A stretch of 64,000 bases of DNA from the NCBI GenBank assembly GCA_037074765.1, contig JBAMDO010000132.1:62001-126000 (forward strand), given 5' to 3'. This DNA comes from Mansonella perstans. Its lineage: Eukaryota > Nematoda > Chromadorea > Rhabditida > Onchocercidae. The position numbers and the translations under genes are program-made. The notes under the pieces are model-generated. The model did not search any database, had not been told where the DNA came from, and worked only from the letters and a program-made list of their open reading frames with translations. Positions 37,801-51,425 of this stretch are shown piece after piece (position 1 is the first letter of the stretch; every line of letters begins with the position of its first letter).

Positions 37801-40800
37801 TTTTGCATGTCGGTTCAACGACGCTTACAAATTTATCAATGTAGTCGGTGACAAATTGCGCTGCAGCTTGTCCACACTTTTCATTAATTGTAGGCATTGA
37901 GCAAGCAAGCAATTTTTTAGAACTTTCACAAGCTATTTGAGGTGAACTACGTGAAAATTCACCTACACATTGACGGATATGCTCACGTGTAGTCGTTTTA
38001 CGGATGCACTGACGTACCTAAAATAATTTACTAAATTCTTTCATGCTATTAACTATCAATTTTATCTTGTGGATTAATTTCTCATATCGACAAAGAATTT
38101 AAATTGACCCTTTTAAAATTTTTAATTAACTTATACGCTCATGTATCCAACATGAATTCACGCTATAACTGTATATTTATGCATTCACATGTTTGGAATT
38201 CACGTATATAAGTGTTTGAATATTTATGTATCATGCATGTATGTATCTATGTATTTATGTACTTCTGCATTAACATTTTTATGTACCATTTATCTGTTAA
38301 TTAATTTCCTTTTATCATTGCAGTTTATTAATCACTTCTGACCATTTTAAATCCGTAATTAATTAATTAATCCCATTATTTGATACACTATTCAATTCAA
38401 TTTTCCTTTACTTCGATTCATTTCATCATCACCTCCTTTTCCTTGCTCCAATTTCATTTTGTCTTTGTCAGTGTTTTGATTCTATTTTCATCTTTTTTCA
38501 TTTTCATTTCCATCGCTCCGTATGATACTTTACCTGAATATATGCACTGTATCCGGAACCGCAAGCAAAATCAAACATTGCAATCATTCCTTTGGCCCAT
38601 AGTGGAAGACAGCTGATATTAGCCTGACACTTTTTAAATTCGGCAAATTGCTTGCAAGCCTCATCAATTTGCTTTGGTTGCCTAATAACAGCCAAAGGAT
38701 GAGGTTGAAAAGCAGTTATTAATTGAACACATGCCGCAAATTGTTTCTGTTCTGCCAGTTGACAGGTAACAACGGGTTGCGATGTTGTTTGAACTTAAAA
38801 TGAAATCATAAAATGAATTAATTTAAAAAAAAAAATGAGTGGATGAAAAGCTCTCTCATCGGCTTTTAGCAAGACTGATTTGATAAATTTGAAGCGTAAA
38901 ATAATAATAGTCAAACCTAAAATATTATTAATTTAATATTTGAAATAAGATTAATTTATTAATTTTACATTTGTTTATAATCATTTTTCATGCAAAATAA
39001 TCTCTTTTTTCGGTTTAAAAATGATTTTGGTAAATAAAGGTGATTGCTCAATTTCAAGTTTTGACTTTGATTAATCAAAGTTTTAACTAGAATTTTTTTT
39101 TTTGCAGTTGGATGTGTTGGAATGAAAAGAAACAAATAGAATTAATCAAGCGTATTCAAATGGTTTTGCTTGAAATTAAAGAGTGAATTTTTCTTTAAAT
39201 AGACTCAATTTTAAAATAAAACCTAATTTGAAATTTGATTTATAAATTGATTCAAAAATTAAAATTAAAACGACAAAAGTTGTCACAATTAAGGCGAGTT
39301 TTGCCGTATTAATCAAACAAGAATGAGACACTTTTTTTCATCAAAATTACTTTTTTGTTTTTTAGAAAAATCATTGTTATCACAAAATAAAAAAATTTTT
39401 TTTTTCTCCCAAATAAATGAATGAATAAAAAAGAAAAGTGAGCTTATCATTTGTGTTGGTGCAGGAGTTATTGTCTGTGCCATAATTTCATCCAGATTAC
39501 TAGGACGTTCTGCAGGACAACCTTCTTCAGTTCCTAATTCCACTACCTGTTGTGTTTAATTATTTTATGGCATCTTTGAAACAAATATATCCAATAATTG
39601 CTATGGTAATTTTAATTTCTCTTTTTCCTACTTCGATAATTTTATAGTTTATATATAAATGAAGTACAAAAAAACAATTAAACAAACAAACAAACCAATT
39701 GCCGTAATTGTTGTAAATTTTGGATTGCTTCTTGTGAACACATTTCCATAAAAATTTTTTCGCCACATTCAAATGCATCCCGAATGAGATAATATGAATT
39801 GCAAAGATATGCTTCACCATGAATTCCCTAGAATTTTTACAAAATTTGCTAAAAATTAATTAATTTCATTAGAAATAATTTTTATTAATATTTTAATCTC
39901 AGCAAACATGTATTGAAAAATTTTTTTATGAAAAAATTAAATTAATTCTCCGCAAAATTAAAATACAAGATTGTTTTAATTTCAATAATACGTAAAAGAA
40001 AAAATAACAAAAAACAAAATAACAAATTAATAAAATTTCATAAACATAGCATTTTGAATAAATGAATAAAGAAAAAGAGCAAAAAAAAAGAAAAGAAATG
40101 AACCTAATAATTCTTTGATTATTTCTTAAACTTTTTTTTATTTATAACTAGTAGAATGTTATGTTATTTGACATCACTGCGAATACAAAAAAAAAAAAAT
40201 TCTAAATTAAAAAATTAATTAATAAATTATTTCTCTAAACGGCCGATTTTTTTTGTATAATAACAAGTTCAAAATCCCACTAAAACTTATCATTTCTATA
40301 AATTTATGATAATTCAATTACAGAGAAAGAATTGGTTGAATAAGTAAACGAATAAAGGATTGGTTATATTTATGACTAACATTTGAATCTGAAAATCTTT
40401 CCAATGTAATTTTATCTTCAATTTGATAAAAAATTATTAGAAAAAGTAATGCGCTTAAAGAAACAAAGGAAAAAAAAAAGAAAACAAATAATTTTCTATC
40501 GCACTAACTTGAAATTTCTATAAACAAATAAAGAAAGAGTAAATAAATGAACAACTATGCTTAGTTTCTATTTCTATAATTATAAAGTATAAATAATTGA
40601 TGAAACAATTTCTACTGGTTATTAATCGATTTGCAATTTCTACTGATTAAATTTCAAACCGATTTTAAACAATTTTAAAGGTTTAATTAACATATCGCAT
40701 TGACTTGAAATTTTTGCAAACAAATTGGTCTTTTAATGTCATATTTGAAAAAATAAGCGGAGGAACAATGAAATAAATTAAAATTAACTTGTAACATATT

Positions 40801-42240
40801 GTGTATTGCTAAGCCAAGCGTATTTAAACCGGACTGACAAATATCGGTACGATGTTTAATTGCCTGAATGCATTCATTGTTCCTCTGCAATAAAGCACGT
40901 GTACGGTTACCACAAATTGGTGATAAACCGATCCTGAAAAGAAATTGAAAGTAATCATTTATGATAGGATTAATTCTTATATGTATTTGAATAAGAAAAA
41001 AAGCATTAATTAAATCAATGAGAAGTAGAATTAAATCTTGAATGATAAATTTTTTGACAAAAAAAAATCATAAATTATTATAACTCTGTTTCCCTCAATT
41101 AATTCAATTTAAATTAAAGTAATTAAAAAAACAAAATCTTAATAATGGAAATTCTGGATGAATGTACTCTAAATAACAACTGCTCTTAATCCAATTAAAA
41201 TTTTGGTTATTTTTTTTCCAATTTAATTATCTTTAATTAATTAAATATAATAATACCTTGCAAGCGTATTTAAGGGTGAATTAAAAGCACATCGTTTTCC
41301 ATTGGAATGAACAAATACCGTATTCACAATACATTGATCATATTTATTATACAAATCGCATATGTCAGAAAGAATCACTGAATTCTGTTGACTAATTTCA
41401 TGCAAAAAATTACGACTATTTAATTCGGCTACTTTTCGATTAACTTCAATAAGTTCCGTCAAACATGTTAGCGCCAAATTCTCCTTAAATCATTTATTAA
41501 ATCATTTGTAAAATTATAATTTTAAAATTTAAAAATTTTCACAGCTTCTTTGGATAATTTTATCAAAAAAAAAAAAAATGCGACATAAGTAAATGCTAAA
41601 ATAAAATGCATTATTATTTGCATTTTTTGAATTCAATCATTAAGAAAATAATCTATCCAAAATATTGGAAATTTTATTAAATGAATTTAATTTCTTATTT
41701 TTTTTCAAGTAAAGATATAACAATTAAAATACTACTGTGAACCATTAACACAACTTAGTCACATACCTGTTCTGAGCTACATCGTGCATTTGTTGGGTTT
41801 AATTTAAATTTCCCATCATTATCATTATCATTATCGTCCGTAATTACTTCTGTATAGCAATGATGCATAATTAAATCATCACTTAATGAATCTTGTACTG
41901 CTACAACAATGTTTTGCGCTTCCACTGTGCATGCATCAAGCATTACACGTAGCGCACAATCGATATTATTACTAAATTGCTCCAGTGCATTGCAGATTGT
42001 TTCATTTTTTGGCTTAAATACAATATTTTAATAATTATTATTAAATAAACTAAATATTTATCATTAAATATTAATATTTGTTTTTTTAAAAAGGAAAAAA
42101 ACAAAGAAGATTAGAGAGAAAAAAAGTTGCAACTTTACGCATTGTAAATAAAAAATTAAAATTGTTAAACATTTCAAACTAATTTGATTATCATTAAAAT
42201 TTTCCGCTCATTCCATGATTTTTAATATCAAGTGGCTTGA

Positions 42241-42333
<93 letters not shown>

Positions 42334-45300
42334 TTATTATTATTATTATTATTTTATTATTATTATTACTAGTAATGTTATTATAGTTATTATTATTACT
42401 ATTGGATGATGATAATATGTGTACAAAGATAGTATTATTGATACTTATTTTTTAAGAAAAAAGTAACATTAGATATGTCAGTTTGATTTAAATGATAATT
42501 ATCATTATTTTTATTTTGTATTATATATTTTCATTATTATTCCTCTTCTGTTGATGCAAAAATAAGAATAATATTATCAAGAGATCATTATTATTAATTT
42601 TATTTTTACTATCAGTTTTGCTTGAACGGAAATGGAAATGGAAATAATTAACTGTTGTTTACCGTTTGGTTACATTGTGTTGAACTTGTTGAAGCATTAA
42701 TAAAGCATTCTTTTTGTTCCGTTAAATTTTCACGATTTCGACAAATCGTACGATAAATTGGTTCCAATTTTGCTTCACCAATATTTTGCGAACAAATTTT
42801 ATTAATATTGCTGAACACGTACAGTATATCATATGATACCAAGCTGTTATTTAAATTATTACTATCACCTGAAATTAATTCAATAAAATTTTGAAAAATA
42901 AAACTTGATGAATGGAACAATTGCTTAAAATGTAATATAAATTACTCATATTTCACAGAAAAAGCTTGAAAATGAGCGTTCGATTCTTTCTAATTAGCTA
43001 TTGCTCATATTCTTTCATATTAAGCAATTAATGACAATCACTATTCATATTTCACATTGTTTATTCAGTTGCAACAATAAACTTTTTAATGAGCATCAAT
43101 CACAGATAATGATAAGCCTCTAGAGTAAATCATGATAAAAAGAAACATAAAATAAATATGATAATTTCAATGGTTTTTCATTATTATTACTATTTTTAAC
43201 ACTGTCATTTAAATTTTCATTTAAATTATGTAGCATTATATAATACAAAATATCCTAACCATGCTTGATTTTTTTAATCACTGAGATTACTACATTAATT
43301 ATTATCAATTAATAGTATTATTGCCAAATTATCATATAATCAGTTCACATTACATTGATTTCAATTATTTCTGCTTCCATGCTAAGCTTTGAATATAATA
43401 ATAAATGTACATTCAATTCAATCGTTTTCAATCATTGCATAGAATTGAAACAAACTTTTTGCAATATTTCTTAATTTTTTCATATCTACATTTCAAACTT
43501 TTTTGGCAAAACTATTGCATTATGAAATTTTGAAAAAAAAAGAAAATGAAATAGATGCGTACTTGTCGTAAATTGAGTAAAAGAAGATGAAGTGCTTGTT
43601 GTTATTGTTGTTGTCTTATAAGAACAAGCTAATTGTGTATACATATGATCCGTTTCACTTTTAAGCGGTTCAATAACCTCCAAAGCATTCGTTGTACAAT
43701 CATTTCGATCATCACTTTTTTGCACACACCACAAATCGGTTCTTATTGATGCTAGAATTTTGCACATTGCTGATCCTTCCTGATTTGAAGCATGGCTGAA
43801 ATTAAAAGTTCACTCCTCATATTCATCTATCTGTCATTTTTGCAGTATTTTTCTCCAGTTTCTGGGATAAAATTTTTGCCAAAGTATAAGGTCGATTTTT
43901 CTCGTAAAATATGACTTATTTTAGTAAGAATTGATCGCTGGAGAGAAATGTATTCTACTGATACAACAATTAATTTCGCAATGTTAATAAAATGGAAAAA
44001 ATGTTTTTATAAAAAATTGAAAAAAAACTGCTAATGAATTTATGAGTTTAATTATTAGACTAAGAATTGAATTGCATTTTTTTTTTATTATACCATTTTT
44101 CTATTTAATTAAGAAATTTTTATCAAAAAAAAATGCAAAACTTTTTGTTTGATGAAAAAAAGTTAAATTTTAGTAGCTTCATCTTTGTTGTTATGTTAAC
44201 TTATTCAGTTCCCCTCTAGAAAAAACAAAAAAACTTGATAATCTGTTAGTTTTAATTTTAAATTTTATTTAACGCTTTTTGCCTTTCTGTTTCTCATCCC
44301 TTCTTTCAATGAAAAAAATTAGATGAACTGATGGAATGAAATTTTTAAAAATGAATAAAATGAAATAATTTGGGAAATCGAAATTTCTATGTTTCTGTTA
44401 TCATTTAGTATGAGGCAAACCGACGTAAACATTTGACAAGCGAATTATTTGTATATTTAAAATTTTGAACTCCAATAAGTCGCTATCTGAGTTAAATTTC
44501 CATCGAAAAATATTTTAATATTTGACGACAATGGTAGTTATTTTTTTAACCATATTTGACAGTGAATCATACAAAACATTTGACCTTGAACTGACCTTGA
44601 ATTAGAAAATGTAAGGAAATTGAAGGCAAATAATTCAAAAAGTTCGAATTTTATTTTATTTTTTCATTTATCCTCAAATTATTCATTTCATCTTCTTATT
44701 ATTTTCTTCAACATTATCAATTTTTATTTTTATTTCATTCTTTTTTCATACTTCATAAACATGCCTTTTCTGACAACTTCTAAAAATAATTAAAAACAGT
44801 TATTGTAATTAAAAACAATAAGATTATTATCAACAATAATTAGAAATAATTTTTGACATATTTGTTCTTATCAGCTTTCTCAATTCAAAACATAAAAATT
44901 ACTTTTGATATAAAAATTAAAAATCCTAAATTTATTTGCTATACAATCATTTTCAATTTAACTGAAAAGCCAGCATTCAGTTTGATTTAACTTTTCACGA
45001 AATGAAAAATTTTTAATTTTGATTGAAAAAATTGTTTTAATTTTCGAAATAATCTTTTTGTTTGATATTTTAACGAAAAAAAAGCAAAATATCCCTTCTG
45101 GCAGTACATGTTTCTTAATGTAATCATTAAATTTTTTTAAAATTTTAATGACTAAGCAATAAATCTGACAAAAGTATAAAATGAAACTAGTTCTAGAAAT
45201 CTCTATTAAAATTTTATAGAACAATAATAAAAATGAAGAAAGGAAAATTTTGCAAGAATATTTTACGTTGTTCTTAATGTGCTTATTTTGATGATATGAC

Positions 45301-48300
45301 TAATATTTCATGAATTAAAATTGAAATATTTGTTATTTTTGGAATAATTTTTCCTTTTCAAATTTCGTTACACATATCATAAGAATTGTGTTATCAGAAA
45401 GAAGAAAGAAAGAGTGAAAGAAATCTTTTAAAAAAAATTTAAAATTATATACAAACAAAATATTTGTTTTGTTAGTAACAGGACAAATCTTTTAGTCGGA
45501 ATAGATTAAAAGATTTCGTCAATTTTTTTTCGTCAAAAAATTTAGTACATGAATTTTAATTTGAAAAGTGGTAAACAATCAAATTGATTGTTCGTAATTT
45601 TAAATCTTAAAAAAAACAAAACAAACGAGAAAAATGTTTTTAAAACAAGCAATGCAAGGAGATGAAAAATGAACACAAAGAAAATAATAACAGCAGAAAA
45701 TAGAAAAGCTTAAAGAATTATCATTAATTAAATCAATCACAGCGTACGCTAAAATTTTCCGATTGATAACTTTTATCGTACGTGTTTCACATGCAATATT
45801 CTTTATTAATTATTGTTCGTTCAGCGAAACTAAATGAAAGTGGGAAAAAATAAAAAACAAAAAGTTACTAAAATGAAAAAAAAATTAAAAGAAAAAATAT
45901 CTAATTTCCATAGAATTTTAAAAGAATTTTTTCCAGAAAATACATTTAAACTTTTTGATTTTGCAGAATTTATAAATTATTTCCTAAGTTTTATTTCTGT
46001 ATACAAAGAATGAAGCGAAAATCTTTTGAAAAAAATTGTATAGGAAAAGTAGTTCACAAATAATTTTATGCAATTGAAATTTTTTGCAAAAATAAAAAAG
46101 AAAAAATTATTTGAACTTACTCAATTGAACATTGCCGATTTCGAGCATTTGCGAAACATTTTTTATATTCCTTAATTGATGGCATTAATAATTGACAAGT
46201 ATACAATTCGATACCATTCCAAAATTTAATTGATTCTGGCAATGTACATTTGGAAATAGTGAGTGTTTCGATGCATGTTCGAAATTCTAACAGCAATTCA
46301 CATCCTTGATCCAATATTCGCCATCTGTGAAAAAAGTGTGACGCAAGTTTGTAAAAAGGAAAAATAACAACTTCATTCCTTATTCTTTCAATTTCAGTTT
46401 TTTTTTTTAATTTAAATTTCAGAATCTGCATGAAGTGATAATTCTGTTATTTTGTTAAAATTAAAAGTGAAAAAAAACTTGGTGTTGTTATTATCAACGA
46501 AAAAATTTGTAATAATTGATTTACACATTGTTGGTTGTTTTTTTTCAAATTACTTTATGCCTAATTAATAAAATAAGAATTTTATTTTTGTTTTAAATTT
46601 TTAATTTTTTATAAATCAAATTTTTTTCTTTCTAGATCAATAAAAAGGTATAATCTTTTAAGAAAAAAAAGAGAAAGTGATCGATAATAATTGGTTTGCA
46701 CATATCGTTTGTTTTTTGGTAAAATTATTTTATGTATAATTAATGAAATATTTTAATTGGGATTTTTTTCACGTAAATTTCAGAAATTTTAAAATTTTAG
46801 TACTCTACAGCATTAACAACTTAATATTTTCTATTATTGCTTTAAATAAAAAAAAGTTCTATTTATTTAAATGAATAGTAATTCATTTAAATTTTATCAA
46901 AATGTTAATTATATTGTTTGTTTGTCTCTTTTTTCTCTGCGAAATCAAATTGTTAATACTTTTACACTTTAATTGCTGGAGAATTGACACGTGTATTCAT
47001 TTAAATATTTTTCTTACCAGTCAATCCTATCTGTAGAATATTAGGAATATAACAATCTCGTTTTGTTTATTTATTTACAAAGAATGTCAAATTTAATAAT
47101 AGACAAATAAACGATTACAATATATCACAAAACTTGTATTGCAAATAACAAAATTTTACGATAATATCTATTTCATACTGTTTCAATTCAGTTATTAGTT
47201 TAAAATAAATATTAAATTCATTTGTTACTTAATATTGTATTAGAAATGCAAAACTTCTTTTTGCTACCAATGAATGAATCATAAATTTATTCGCAAAATT
47301 AGATTCTAATTTAAAAAAAAAATTTTCAGAAGTTTTAATTCTGGAAATTTTGTTGAACTTTAGATTAAGAGCATCTATTTCGTCATCATTTACCATCACT
47401 ATATTGTGTATTGTTCCCAACATTTCATATTTTTAAGCGTTTGTTTTTGTTTCATTTAAAACCAAAAACTTTTGTTTGCTAAGGAAAAAACTGTGACTGA
47501 AATGAAATTAACTACTTTAACTAATACATGTTCTCAGAAGGAAGCAATAAACTGGATTAATACTTAGAAAGATGGAAATGAATTCTTCAAAAAATAACTT
47601 ATAATTTTGTTATGAAACTGTTTTTCATTTAAATTTACAAATATTAATTAGTAAATAAAGTTTTAAGTTACTGCACAGAATTAGTTAGGAAATCTCAAAA
47701 TCAAGTTTTTTGGTTCTAATTCAAAGAAAAAAAATGAAATCTTAGCGTAAAAAAGGAGATATAAGAAATAAACTGAACGGAGAAAAATTTTGTTGCTTAA
47801 AAAATGAATAGTTAAAATTTAAACAAGAACTAACAAAAGCTATTTGTCACAATGATATTATGGAAAAGGAAAAAAAACGAATTCGAAATTTCACGCAACA
47901 TTTTTTCACTTCCATTTTTTCATAAAATTGTCATTTTTTTGATCAATATAAAAATTTGAAGTAATTTGATGAAAAGTTATAACAGATGTGAGCTACACCA
48001 TTACAGTTTCTCTTGTCATATCAAGCTTATCATAGCATGGAATTATCAATATCTTATCATATCCATTTTATTAAAGTTTCAAATTTTCAATTAGCGAGCA
48101 ATATATTCAATTCTTTCAAATAATTTTGCAAATTTAAACACATCAGATTTGCTGTAATATTACTCCTCTTCGCTTGTAATCAGTACTATAGCATTTCTTT
48201 TCTTTTGCTTATTTCTGTCTTCAGCATTTATACTTTTTTTATCATAAAAAAGTCAAAAGAATGAAGAAGTAATTAATTAATTACTCGTAATTGATTGTCT

Positions 48301-51300
48301 TTTACTGGTTTGATTTGCTGAGAGAAAGCAAAAGAGATGAAAATTATCAAATCAATCTTCTAAATTTATTAAAATAGTTCGTTGCATCCAATCACTCCTT
48401 CATTCTCTTCCATTGTTTTTATAATCATTAAAATTTATACAAAAAAAAAACAGATTTTTTTTACTAGCATTTTAAAAGGAGAAACTAATTTATTCATACA
48501 GCTACTTTTTTCTCTTGCGGGAAATATTACATAAAAATGCAGTTATTCAATTATGTATAAATGTTTAATAAATAATAAATTTGAAATGACCAAAATTTGA
48601 AGATAAAAACAAAAGTCACTTCATGTGATTTTGAAAATTTATTACACAAATTAAAATTGGTAAAAGCATCTTACGAGAAATATTTGTTGAAAAAATGTTT
48701 GATGTGAAAAATCATTTAACTTTTGAAATTAGTATACCAACTTCAAAAATCCAAATTTCTTCTTGCATATCTTTATTATTATCGGTCTTTTTTAATATAT
48801 TAGTGGTTTTAAAATTCTAATAAAATTAATTTCGACCATTATGGATGAGTGGGATTATTGTATATTGCATAATAAAGTATATTTTTCAACCTAGTTAAAG
48901 GCATTCTGCATTTACCAACTGTTCCAAAACAAAAAAAACGAAGAAAATGGATGACATTTTAAGCAATTTAGGACATCAAAAAATACTTTGTTTTTTTCCC
49001 GGAATCAAAATTAACATTTGAAAATCTTTTCACTCTTTTTCCTGCAGCAGCAGTAGTGAATAAAATTGCCTAAAATTTTGCGAAGGAATTGAGTTCGATG
49101 ATTCTTTTCCGATGAAGTTTGCTAACTCATTTGAAAGTTAAAGGATTTTTGAGTGTTGTTAAATGATTCTTTTTGAAGACTCTTTTTAAATTACTAAATT
49201 TAAAAATTTGAGTTTTTTTGAGTAATATGAATTTTGAAACTTACATCATTTAATCTTCCAGTCTTTTTGCCTACCACATTTTTCTACTAAGAAAATTTCG
49301 TTTTTAATTCTTCATCATTGATCTCTGTCCATCTAGACAGAAGTGTCAACGAAAAATTTCTTTAGAAACAATTTGCGAAAATAAAGACGTTGAACTTGAC
49401 AGCCTTGAAACTTCACTACCAGAAAAAGAAATGAAATGAGAGAAGGAAAAATAATTAAGGATTGTCTTGGTATACCACAGTCAAGGTCATTTCCCGTTTT
49501 TTTTTCCTTTTTTTAATTACAAATTAAATATTTTTATTGAAAGTCATTGAAATGTGACTAAAAATTTTCGCAGAAAATTTTAAAATGAAAAAGACTTTTT
49601 CTTCGATTTTCAGAAATATTCCGTACTTTGCTTGAAAAAGTACGGAATTTAAATTTAAATTAACTAAGCACTACATGTATATGACAAGATGAATTGATTG
49701 ATTTTTTTTGAATGATAATAATTCGTTATGGAGAATATAGAAAACTTATTTAATAATAATTCACCAAAAAAATGAAACTGAAAAAGGAAAAGAATTTTTT
49801 GGAAGATTGAAAATGTAATTAAAAGCGATTTTTTTAATTCTTTTCATCTTTTTTCATTTAATTTTTTAAAATAAGTTCATACTGTTATTGGCATAGTTTT
49901 TTGGCGCCAACACTTTTTTCAAGTAGAAATTTATTTGTTTATAAGTAATATTTTGAAAATTTCTTTAGTAGAAAAAAATTGGAAATAGAACAATGAATAA
50001 ATTCTTCACATAATAAATAAACAAAAACAAAAATTACAAAGACAATAGAAGCAAAAGAATATTAAATTTTATTTTTATATAATAAAAAAATCCTTTTTCC
50101 TTGTATTTATTGATATTATTTCATTTTTTTTAAAATTTATGTCAAAATGATAGAAATTCAATTTTAGACAAAATTGTGCTCAAGAAATATTAAAACAACA
50201 TTCGCGAAAAAAAAATTTCCCAGAATTAATTTATTCGAATTTGCAGTAAATCTATTTTCAGCTATTTCTTTCAATCTTGCTAATATTTTTTATCATATCT
50301 GTAATATTTCGTACATTTCAGATGACATGTCAACTTTGCTGGAATTATTTTTTATACATCGCTCAGAAAAGAAAATATCATTTCAAATGTACAAGATTTG
50401 AAAATTTTGAAATAGATTGAAACCATTCATTTCATTCATCGAGAGAGAAAAAATTCAACTACATTGTTTATTTTGCTTGCATCGCAAGAAGATAGCGATG
50501 TTTCTTCAATTCTTTCGGAATTTTCAAACATGCTTTAATTTAATTGACGAAAATAACTAAAGTTGAGATAATAATTGCTGAATTAAAATTGCAATTAAAA
50601 TTCGAATTCTAAAATTGCAGAACTGTTAAACAACTTTAGCATACAAGAAATTAATCATTCATGATAAAATTTTAAACGAAAATGACTTATTGATTATTAA
50701 TTAATAAAAATAATACTGTTTATCTCTTGTTACCTTGTTTCGTCATTTAGCATGGATGAATTTATGAAATCAACTTGATTTAAATTCTCGATCCAATCAG
50801 CAAGATCTGTGGAGCATTGATCTACTCGCGTTTGTATCGCATTGGGGCAGTCGTATGAATAATTTGATGACGGATAATTTTTTGTCTCTTCCGATTGTAA
50901 TAATGGTGAGACTGATGTCGATAATAGATCAATATGATCAAATGGATCATCAAATGATTCCTCAGCAATAACTGGATATTCAGTACTTTCAATGGATGTA
51001 GTTGGCCGAGTCGATAGCTTAGAAGATCCGATCTTCTCATCTGATAAATCATGACAATCTGCTTCACCATCATTGATCCAGTCTTCAGGAATACAGGAAC
51101 CATCACCACATCGAAATGTAGTGGGTGGACAATGATATTGGCGTGTGATAGAATTCCGATTCTTGGCTGTTATTTTAGATGAAATATGTGCAGCAGCATC
51201 TAAATTGTGACCAGTAATACTGGGTATTTGAGCATCTGTACCGGAATTTAACTGGATATCTACCGTATCTGCAACTGCCGGATTTTGGGTGATGGTACAA

Positions 51301-51425
51301 AAACATATCGATGGCAAAATTAGGAATATGGTTAATAATAATCGGTTATTCGGAAATTGTATTGTTGTTCTTGATGATGACAATAAAGCCGACAAAAACG
51401 ACAACGACGACAACGACAGGATCAT
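31753..51425 (-). CDS. Large secreted or GPI-anchored protein: signal peptide, LDLa module, cysteine-motif repeats
   Basis: Function unknown. Exons in matching phase: 51425-50734, 46324-46121, 43795-43563, 42868-42663, 42012-41767, 41483-41257, 40933-40789, 39827-39696, 39546-39444 (end uncertain), 38793-38534, 38017-37783, 37127-37021, 36819-36592, 36391-36053, 35502-35344, 34982-34821, 34708-34575, 33457-33194, 32949-32414, 31844-31753. About 1,567 residues. A hydrophobic leader ends near ICFC, about 40 residues in. An LDLa-like module (RCGDGSCIPEDW...DCHDLSDE) follows at 51035-51140. Then most exons carry a motif C-x(6-8)-aromatic-x2-C-x(5-13)-C (e.g. FCKVIKDYEACLSNMSC). A Ser/Thr/Pro stretch of about 130 residues precedes a hydrophobic tail. 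The motif resembles nematode DUF19/T20D4.11-type domains, but this is a weak family assignment. Confidence 0.8.
32239..32270 (-). CDS. Alternative short terminal exon
   Basis: An acceptor GGGAATAG lets the phase-1 stalk exon end after ten residues (DQRRFVPQFL) and a stop. The acceptor lacks a pyrimidine tract. If used, the protein would be secreted rather than anchored. Probably not the main form. Confidence 0.2.
32414..32949 (-). CDS. Stalk exon of the surface protein (Ser/Thr/Pro-rich)
   Basis: After the last cysteine motif (LSCAASELSVQC...FDPSC) the exon runs about 130 residues almost without Cys. It is rich in Ser, Thr, Pro, Gln and Glu, as expected for an extended, possibly O-glycosylated stalk that holds the cysteine repeats away from the membrane. 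It ends in phase 1 at 32414 and is compatible with two alternative terminal exons (31844-31753 or 32270-32239). Confidence 0.75.
42244..42412. repeat. (ATT)n microsatellite in an intron
   Basis: About 100 bases of perfect ATT triplets followed by imperfect ATT/ATA triplets, inside intron 42013-42662 of the surface-protein gene. Confidence 0.95.
43796..46120 (-). other. Second intron of the surface-protein gene
   Basis: It separates exons 46324-46121 and 43795-43563, which join in phase 2, so no exon needs to be missing. AT-rich with no coding stretch seen. It contains the paired TCAAGGTCA sites at 44581-44600. Confidence 0.6.
44581..44600 (-). promoter_or_regulatory. Paired FTZ-F1/NHR-25-type sites
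   Basis: TGACCTTGA occurs at 44581-44589 and again at 44592-44600, an exact direct repeat with an 11-base period. On the minus strand each reads TCAAGGTCA, the extended half-site bound by monomeric nuclear receptors of the FTZ-F1/SF-1 group (NHR-25 in nematodes). Binding is inferred from the sequence only. Confidence 0.45.
46325..50733 (-). other. First intron of the surface-protein gene, 4.4 kb
   Basis: The longest intron in the gene. Its flanking exons agree in phase 2. No exon, RNA gene or mobile element is recognised. It holds one TCAAGGTCA site at 49481-49489. Confidence 0.55.
49481..49489 (+). promoter_or_regulatory. Third TCAAGGTCA site
   Basis: A single perfect copy of the same nine-base nuclear-receptor half-site, in intron 1 of the surface-protein gene. 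Confidence 0.35.
50734..51425 (-). CDS. First exon of the surface protein: signal peptide and degenerate LDLa domain
   Basis: It encodes 230 residues. The ATG at 51425 opens a Ser/Leu-rich stretch, then a strong hydrophobic core (LLLTIFLILPSICFC). The LDLa module keeps four of six cysteines and the acidic DGEADCHDLSDE calcium-ligand region. Position four reads WIND where Cys is expected, and no Cys follows SDE at the usual site. An acidic, Ser/Thr-rich spacer leads into the first cysteine repeat (YSYDCPNAIQTRVDQC). The exon ends AG, phase 2, with donor GTAACA. Confidence 0.82.

Noticed and set aside
42215..42409. Poly-isoleucine frame
   Set aside because: It is a translation of the intronic ATT microsatellite.
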